Below are positions 60,401 to 64,000 of a stretch of 64,000 bases of DNA, one piece after another (within the stretch, counting starts at the first letter, position 1; each line of letters starts with the position of its first letter). Source of the stretch: Cyclina sinensis. Its lineage: Eukaryota; Mollusca; Bivalvia; Venerida; Veneridae. Position numbers and translations under genes: made by a program. The stretch is taken from assembly GCA_012932295.1 (NCBI GenBank), contig JAAONU010000002.1, positions 23,033,770-23,097,769 of the forward strand, in the 5' to 3' direction. The notes under the pieces are model-generated. The model did no database searches, was not told the DNA's origin, and saw nothing but the letters and a program-made list of their open reading frames with translations.

Positions 60401-60683
60401 GCGGGGCCATTTTTGACCCAGGAGCCATGGTTTGAACGGACTGACGGACGGACGACGGACAGACTGATCTGAAAAGCTCACCCTGAGCACTTTGTGCTCA
60501 GGTGAGCTTAAAACTCTTCTGACACATGGCAAGTGATGTAAGTTGATATGTTTTAAAATATATCTTTAAAAATCATACTCTGTTGAGAATGTGCTTCATC
60601 CTGACTGTTTCCCAAATCAACCATTTCTGTGTCCTCAACAACACTGTCATCTACACTTTGCTCAGCAGAGACTGGTACAGCAA
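45346..60683 (-). CDS. Zinc-finger, tyrosine-recombinase-like protein (six exons, 5' partial)
   Basis: Join of minus-strand exons 60683-60579, 54159-52486, 52129-52007, 49387-49220, 48900-48790 and 45494-45346. Every junction has GT...AG and the same phase (exons end in phase 1), giving 775 residues. Order: acidic Ser-rich N-terminus; C2H2-type finger (CPFC...HLMIKH); CCHC-like finger (YCSKC...HRHRRTC); a core-binding helical region; a catalytic domain with FNARRGGE, GKGGK, NMRHYIAT, MGHSADINKHVY; a linker; an acidic stretch; and a Myb-like module. The R...R-H...Y arrangement is that of tyrosine recombinases, although box II has Thr where His is usual. Similar proteins occur in molluscs and fish as I recall them. 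Likely nuclear. Whether it is a transposon enzyme or a host gene is open. Confidence 0.75.
45832..47433 (-). mobile_element. Family iv-type element interrupted by another
   Basis: Tail CAAGAGGGCCAATATCATTC at the left. Units with GTGACCTAGTTTCTG and ACCTCTTGAGTATC break off at 46367 and resume at 47207 with GGTGACCTAGATTTTGG and CTCTAGAGTGTTAACAAGC. The spacer GGATGCCAGATGGACAGATGCC is near the right end, but the terminal AGCTAA head is not seen. Confidence 0.5.
46368..47206 (-). mobile_element. Nested family i element, short
   Basis: Tail CAAGAGAGCCATGATGGCCC with ATCACTCCCCTGAAT, two to three units, leader GTTGCCATGGCAACCAGAG, and head GAGCACTTCGTGCTCAGGTC ending AGCC. It is inserted inside the element at 45832-47433. 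Confidence 0.55.
47953..48187 (-). mobile_element. 5' fragment of a family i-type element
   Basis: Leader AGTTGCCATAACAACCAGAC-like sequence and a head with CTTGAGCAACTCCTGCTTAGG then GTGAGC. Tail and array are missing. Confidence 0.45.
48363..48633 (-). mobile_element. tRNA-derived SINE
   Basis: The minus-strand head at 48633-48561 is tRNA-like: GGCCCGG...CAGGGCC acceptor pairing, TTGCTCATTTGGTAGAGC A box, an anticodon loop TTGTCAA (GTC, as in tRNA-Asp) and AGTTCAGTCCCC B box. It is followed by a conserved body and, near the 3' end, GGCATTAAACCCCAATAAAA, a block that I recall from bivalve SINEs. Confidence 0.65.
48790..48900 (-). CDS. Recombinase-like gene, fifth exon
   Basis: 111 bases from TTCCACAG to CTG|GTAGGT. 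It encodes RQYSFWGKDESNLINEYF... and ends at LPG, resembling the first helix of a Myb/SANT-type module. Only one of three frames is open, and it is the one required by the flanking phases. Confidence 0.7.
49220..49387 (-). CDS. Recombinase-like gene, fourth exon (acidic)
   Basis: 168 bases from TTTTTACAG to a weaker donor GTATAT. It encodes a strongly acidic stretch (DQDSDDDSVNDPDYSVNADD...) followed by a basic KK. Splicing turns the following residues into KKKRQYSFW, joining the Myb-like module. Without splicing the frame stops two codons later. Confidence 0.7.
49840..50603 (-). mobile_element. Family vi element, complete (764 bp)
   Basis: The right end, read on the minus strand, starts TGTCGAGCCCGCTTGCGG. 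The left end reads GCGGGCTCGAC, then hairpin GCCCATGGGC and ATGTCTTGT. Head GTCGAGCCCGC and subterminal GCGGGCTCGAC are exact reverse complements. Inside are about four ~120-bp units with GACCTTGACCT and CACTATGGAGAACATTTG. Confidence 0.65.
50604..51101. other. Intron sequence with a family v-type tail fragment
   Basis: CATACATGCCCCCCTAGCAC at 50861-50880 resembles the 3' terminus of the element at 63084, as an isolated remnant. Otherwise unremarkable. Confidence 0.35.
51102..51239 (-). CDS. Candidate first coding exon of an unknown transcript
   Basis: ATG at 51239 opens 46 codons ending at a good donor AAAG|GTAAAT in phase 0. The sequence begins MLNSKPIRRKIDCFFTLK, with a basic patch and an I-x-x-F-F arrangement like a degenerate PCNA-binding motif. 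Its phase does not fit the next exon of the host gene (49387), so it would belong to another transcript or be a remnant. Confidence 0.25.
51605..51690 (+). repeat. Partial copy of the 36237 SINE-like repeat
   Basis: GTAGGAAGGTGGTAGAAG and CAGTACATTAAATGGAGGATGCC-type sequence match the ends of the repeat at 36237-36520, but the tRNA-like middle is absent. Confidence 0.45.
52007..52129 (-). CDS. Recombinase-like gene, third exon (linker)
   Basis: 123 bases between TCTGTATGCAG and a GTAAGT donor, phase-compatible on both sides. It encodes a polar linker (KHPTSCLEPGTSQNTQPIQ...) without a recognised domain. Confidence 0.7.
52486..54159 (-). CDS. Recombinase-like gene, main exon (fingers and catalytic domain)
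   Basis: 1,674 bases, opening after GTCTTTGTTTCAG and closing at ATG|GGTAAG-type donor (GT at 52485). Counting from the ATG at 54181 (probably intronic), the fingers are C30/C33/H43/H48 and C112/C115/H127/C131. The putative catalytic residues are R387 or R388, K435/K438, R509, H535 and Y544. Reading through the donor would add only about 28 residues. The exon carries the whole enzyme-like part. Its base use is ordinary compared with the other exons. Confidence 0.85.
55289..55943 (-). mobile_element. Diverged family vi element
   Basis: The left end ATGCCCGTGGGCTTCATGTCG and the right end CCAGCAAGCTCGCTCAACA correspond to the ends of 49840-50603. Internal ~120-bp units carry GGACAAGGTCTAGATTCAAC-type blocks and ACCTTTGAGTTGGAACCTTG. 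Frames through it are repeat-derived. Confidence 0.55.
56224..58372 (-). mobile_element. Composite element with hAT insertion
   Basis: Tail CAGTAGGGCCATGATGGCCC and GCTCACCTGAGTCTC. An array of ~130-bp units with GGTACTCCAGTTACTGAGC and GACCTTGACCTTTGACC follows, then a family v-like terminus (CAGAAGGGCCG...GGGGGCAGACATAAC near 57745-57770), then family i units and a head with TTTGTGAGCTAAG. The same composite order occurs at 58687-60509. Confidence 0.55.
56854..57582. mobile_element. hAT-like non-autonomous transposon
   Basis: 729 bp bounded by CAGGGCTCC at the left and its complement GGAGCCCTG at the right, with A-rich continuation on both sides. The flanks are perfect 8-bp duplications CAAGAAAA (56846-56853 and 57583-57590). 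The CAGGG start and 8-bp duplication are typical of hAT elements. Subterminal ATCGGTCC motifs occur near both ends. No transposase is encoded. The corresponding place in the sister element (near 59443-59455) is uninterrupted. Confidence 0.85.
58373..58686. other. Spacer between two composite elements
   Basis: Non-repetitive AT-rich intron sequence. Nothing recognised. Confidence 0.35.
58687..60509 (-). mobile_element. Composite element, complete
   Basis: Tail CAAGAGGGCCATAATGGCCC and GCTCATCTGAGTCTC; six ~130-bp units as at 56224; GGGGGGAGGCATAAC near 59629-59643; then about five family i units and a head GAGCACTTTGTGCTCAGGTG with AGCTTA. Same internal junction as the neighbour at 56224-58372. 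Confidence 0.6.
60579..60683 (-). CDS. Recombinase-like gene, first exon seen
   Basis: TTTAG|TTGCTG acceptor, GTATGA donor, 105 bases, phase 2 entry and phase 1 exit. It encodes an acidic Ser/Glu-rich segment (AEQSVDDSVVEDTEM). Because it starts with a partial codon, at least one more exon lies upstream, outside the window or unrecognised. It sits 70 bases from one repeat element and 116 from another. Confidence 0.6.
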
Positions 60684-60798
60684 CTAAAACTAAACATCAA
60701 GCATAGTGAATATCGTTAAAAAAAAAAAAAGTTTTGCACAATGACAACAACTCAGTGACAGAAATAGCTTGACTTTTTCCTCGAAAACTAACAAACTA

Positions 60799-63022
60799 CA
60801 AGAGCCACCGCAAGCGGGGGCCACGCTCGACTTTTTTCTATTTCCAAAGGCAAACACATCAGAGGAAGCACATTGTGGTGAAGGGATTTCAAATGAAACA
60901 TCATTTGGAAATATAATTATACATAACAAAGTAATGGCCAATTTTAGCAACATTCAGAAATTTGACCTTAAAGGTCTAGGTCAAGTTCAGTTTAACCTTC
61001 TCTGGAGGTATAGTCTAAAAATTAGTTATGTCCAAGCATGAAGACACTACATCCATTAACAACAAAGATATAGCCAAGTTAAGTAATGTCAAGGTCATTT
61101 AAAGGTCAAGGTAATGCTTGAATTGTTTAACATGTTTCTTTTATTCTCAGTGTTGTTTTGTCCCTGTATAGATCAAATCCGTCCATAAAACCAGAAGTTT
61201 GGCTATTTTAGCAAAATGCAATAATTAGAAATTTGACTGTAAAGGTCATTTAAAGGTTAAGGTCATACTTGAATAATTTAACATGTAGATTTTGTCATAA
61301 GCCTTGTTTTGTCCAAGTATTAATAAACAAGAGGGCCAATGGCCCTAAAGCACTAAACTGGGTTCAAAGATGAAAGAAATTTTTATGAATGTAATGATGC
61401 AGATCACAGAAATGGACCAATGCAATTTCATTGCCATTGCTCCAAAAACAAAAAGGAGGTCAGTAGGTCAAAATATAGGTCATGAGATGACATTTTTGAA
61501 ATCCGAACGAAAAGCTGTACACACAGTCCAAATTTCATTGCCATAGCTCCAAAAAATAAAAGTAGGTCGTCAAAAATATAGGTCATGCGATGACATTTTG
61601 GAAATCGGAAGGAAAAACTGTGTACATGGTCCAAATTTCATTGCCATAGCTCCAAAAACAAAAAGTAGGTCAGTAGGTCAAAAAAATAGGTCATGTGATG
61701 ACATTTTTGAAATCGGACAGAAAAACTGTGCACAGTGTCCAAATTTCATTTCTGTAGCTAAAAAACAAAAAATTAGGTCAGTAGGTCAAAAATATAGGTC
61801 ATGCTATGACATTTTTGAAATTGGAACAAAAAACTGTGTACATGGTCCAAATTTCATTGCCATAGCTACAAAAACAAAAAGTAGGTCAGTAGGTCAAAAA
61901 TATAGGTCATGCTATTACATTTCTGAAATTGAAAGGAAAAACTGTGCACAAAGTCGAAATTTCATTGCTGTAGCTAAAAAACAAAAGGTAGGTCAGTAGG
62001 TCAAAAATATAGATCATGCTATGATTTTTTTGAAATTAGAAGAAAAAAATGTATACAAGGTCCAAATTTCATTGCCATAGCTCCAAAAACAAAAAGTAGG
62101 TCAGTAGGTCAAAAATATAGGTCATGCCATGACATTTTGAAATCGAAATAAAAAACTGTGCACACAGTCCAAATTTCATTGCTTTAGCTCAAACCCAGAA
62201 AGTAGGTCAGTAGGTCAAAAATATAGGTCGTGCGATGACATTTTTGAAATCGAAACAAAAAAGTGTTGTTTTGTCTAAGTCTGATTCAAATCCAACCATA
62301 AATTACATAATTATGGCCAGTTTTAACAAAATTCAATGATTTGACCTTGACCGTCAAGGTCATTTAAAGGTCAAGGTCAAACTTGAAATAATCATAATGT
62401 CGGATTTGTCACAACTGTTGTTTAGTCCAAGTTTGAATTAAATAAAAAAATACATGAGAAAGTTATGACAATTTAAGCAAAATTCAATCATCTGACCTTG
62501 ACAGTCAAGGTAATTTTAAGGTCATGGTCAAATCTTAGTTATTAAACATGTCGGTTTTGTCATAAGTGTTGTTTTGTCCAAGTATAAATCAAATCCAACC
62601 ATAAATACTAATGTTATGGTCAATTTTAGCAAAATTCAATAACTTGACCTTGAAGGTGAAGGTCATTTATAAGTCAAGGTCAAGTTTAGTCTGGTCAGCT
62701 TGAAGGTCTTGTCCAAAGGGTTGTTGTGTCCAAGCATAAAGAGAATCCACCTATCAATAATAAAGTTATTGCCAATTTTAGCAAAATTCAATATTTTGAC
62801 CTTGAATATGAAGGTCATTTAAGAGTCAAGGTCAAGTTTAGTCAGGTCGTCTTGAAGGTCTTGTCCAAAGGGTTGTTGTGTCCAAGTATGAAGATAATCC
62901 ATCAAGGAATAAAAAAATTATGATCAATGTTAAAGTTTTCGGACGGAAACGGCAATGGCAACGGCAACGACACCATGACTATGACAATAACTCGATTTTT
63001 TTTTCAAAAAAAGTCGAGCTAA
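60799..63022 (-). mobile_element. Family iii element interrupted by a family ii array
   Basis: Tail CAAGAGCCACCGCAAGCGGG followed by CCACGCTCGACTTTTTT at the left; head AAAAAAAGTCGAGCTAA at the right (63006-63022). Units with TGACCTTGAAGGTGAAGGTC occur at 60955-61320 and 62265-62930; between them is a foreign array (61328-62264). Confidence 0.65.
61328..62264 (-). mobile_element. Family ii 3' part: RevDR2 array, ~107-bp unit
   Basis: Tail CAAGAGGGCCAATGGCCCTA, then eight units each with TAGGTCAGTAGGTCA, AAATATAGGTCATG, GACATTTTTGAAATCGGA and CCAAATTTCATTGCCATAGC. No head is present, so it is 5' truncated. Long plus-strand frames here are repeat artefacts. Confidence 0.75.
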
Positions 63023-63083
63023 AAACTGATTATGTTAAAAACATCATCAGCAGATTGATGTTAAGACAAAAAATGTTTGTAAA

Positions 63084-63962
63084 ACATACATGCCCCCCAG
63101 CAGCATCTAATTGCTTGTGGTTGGGCCAAAGCATTCTCTAGTTATAGATCAGAAACCGTTTTAGGATCAAGGTCCCTGTGGCCTTGACCTTTAATCTAAT
63201 GACCTCAAAATCAAAAGGGTCATCTACTGGTGAAGACCAACCAGCATACCAAGTTTGGTGAACCTAGGTAAAAAGCGTTCTCTAGTTATTGATCGGAAAC
63301 CGTTTTTAGGATGAAAGTCTCTGTGATCTTGACCTTTGACCTAATGACCTCAAAGTCAATAGGGGTCATCTACTGGTGATGACCAACCAGCATACCAAGT
63401 TTGGTGAACCTAGGTCAAAGCCTTCTCTAGTTATTGATCGGAAATCGTTTTTAGGATGAAGGTCCCTGTGAGCTTGACCTTTGACCTAATGACCTCAAAG
63501 TCAATAGGGGTCATCTAATGGTGATGACCAACCAGCATACTAAGTTTGGTGAACCTAGGTCAAAGCGTTCTCTAGTTATTGATCGGAAACCGTTTATAGG
63601 ATGAAAGTCTCTGTGATCTTAACTTTTGACCTAATGACCTCAAAGTCAATAGGGGTCATCTACTGGGGATGACCAACCAGCATACCAATTTTAGTAAACC
63701 TAGGTCAAAGAGTTCTCTAGTTATTGATCGGAAACAGTTTTTAGGATGAAGGTCCCTGTGAGCTTGACCTTTGACCTAATGCCCTAAAAATCAATAGGGG
63801 CCATCTACTGGTGATGACCAACCAGCACTAAGTTTGGTGAACCTAGGTTATTGATCGGAAACAAGGTGTCTACAGACGGACTGACCGACAGACCGACCAA
63901 CCTACCGACCGACCGACATTTGCAAAACTATATGCCCCCTCATCTTCGATGGGGGGCATAAA
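63084..63962 (-). mobile_element. Family v element, complete (ATGCCCCCC ends)
   Basis: The left end CATACATGCCCCCCAGCAGC and the right end ATATGCCCCCTCATCTTCG with GATGGGGGGCATAAA carry matching inverted blocks (ATGCCCCCC/GGGGGGCAT). About five ~135-140-bp units contain CTTGACCTTTGACCTAATG, AACCAGCATACCAAGTTTGG and AGTTATTGATCGGAAACCG. A spacer GACCGACCGACCGAC-type run lies before the head. Confidence 0.65.
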
Positions 63963-64000
63963 AATCATATAAGTACCTATTACAATCCTTCATCCATAAC

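Larger units (their letters stand above)
54160..60578 (-). other. 6.4-kb intron of the recombinase-like gene
   Basis: Filled with a ~145-bp tandem array (54200-55260, with CCAGGCAGGTAGATAATACA-type blocks), a family vi copy, two composite elements and a hAT-like insertion. No exon is recognised within it. Confidence 0.6.

Noticed and set aside
59993..60532. 179-codon minus-strand open frame
   Set aside because: It translates family i repeat units and head. Peptides such as FKSWPLGQKWPRPRGH recur wherever the unit occurs.
61598..61999. 133-codon plus-strand open frame with Lys/Arg-rich repeats
   Set aside because: It runs through the ~107-bp repeat array, where the unit length (a near multiple of three) and lack of stops give repeated peptides. 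The mirror-image array at 8140-9030 gives the same peptide on the minus strand.

Overview
The window looks like nuclear DNA from a bivalve mollusc, most likely a heterodont clam. It is AT-rich, has small exons separated by kilobase introns, and is dominated by interspersed repeats that begin TTAGCTCACCTGAG and end GGCCCTCTTG. I know this repeat style from clam genomes, but species and lineage are inferred, not shown. Only about 4.5% of the window is recognisably coding.

Genes. (1) Plus strand, 11890-15054: the last two exons of a gene for a PD-(D/E)XK nuclease-fold-like protein. They join in frame across a 2.3-kb intron, and upstream exons lie elsewhere. (2) Minus strand, 60683 down to 45346: a six-exon gene whose splice phases all agree, giving about 775 residues. 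It encodes an acidic N-terminal piece, two zinc fingers, a tyrosine-recombinase-like catalytic domain, a linker, an acidic stretch and a Myb-like C-terminal module. The 5' end lies outside the window. (3) Minus strand, 34471-35115: a 214-residue exon of unknown function followed by a poly(A) signal. Three further candidate exons (383-435, 38845-38882, 51102-51239) are weaker.

Repeats. Most of the remainder is a set of related rolling-circle-type (Helentron/HINE-like) elements in both orientations: plus orientation mostly at 591-29035, minus mostly at 30116-63962. Each has a T-flanked head with a hairpin, an internal array of roughly 105-185-bp units, and a tail with a GC hairpin. In four families (AGCTCACCTGAG, AGCTCACCTGG, AGCTCGAC and GTCGAGCCCGC heads) the first bases of the head are complementary to a block just inside the tail, and this pairing is kept although the sequence differs between families. 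A fifth family (ATGCCCCCC) has the same terminal pairing but a different tail. Several elements are nested, chimeric, or have several heads and one tail.

Other mobile DNA: a 729-bp hAT-like element with a perfect 8-bp target duplication (56854-57582), an 896-bp TIR element with TA duplication just 3' of gene 1 (15210-16105), tRNA-derived SINEs (48363-48633, 44125-44195, 36237-36520, 51605-51690), a tiny LINE tail (24291-24328), a ~110-bp minisatellite of about 19 units (36735-38770), and an array of palindromic ACTTATAAGT decamers (13265-13535).

An unexpected signal is that several internal arrays are built from nuclear-receptor half-sites. One unit type contains a full RevDR2 plus a ROR-type site, another TCAAGGTCA sites, and a third DR1/DR2 combinations, so single elements carry many such sites. 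Whether any receptor binds them cannot be told from sequence.
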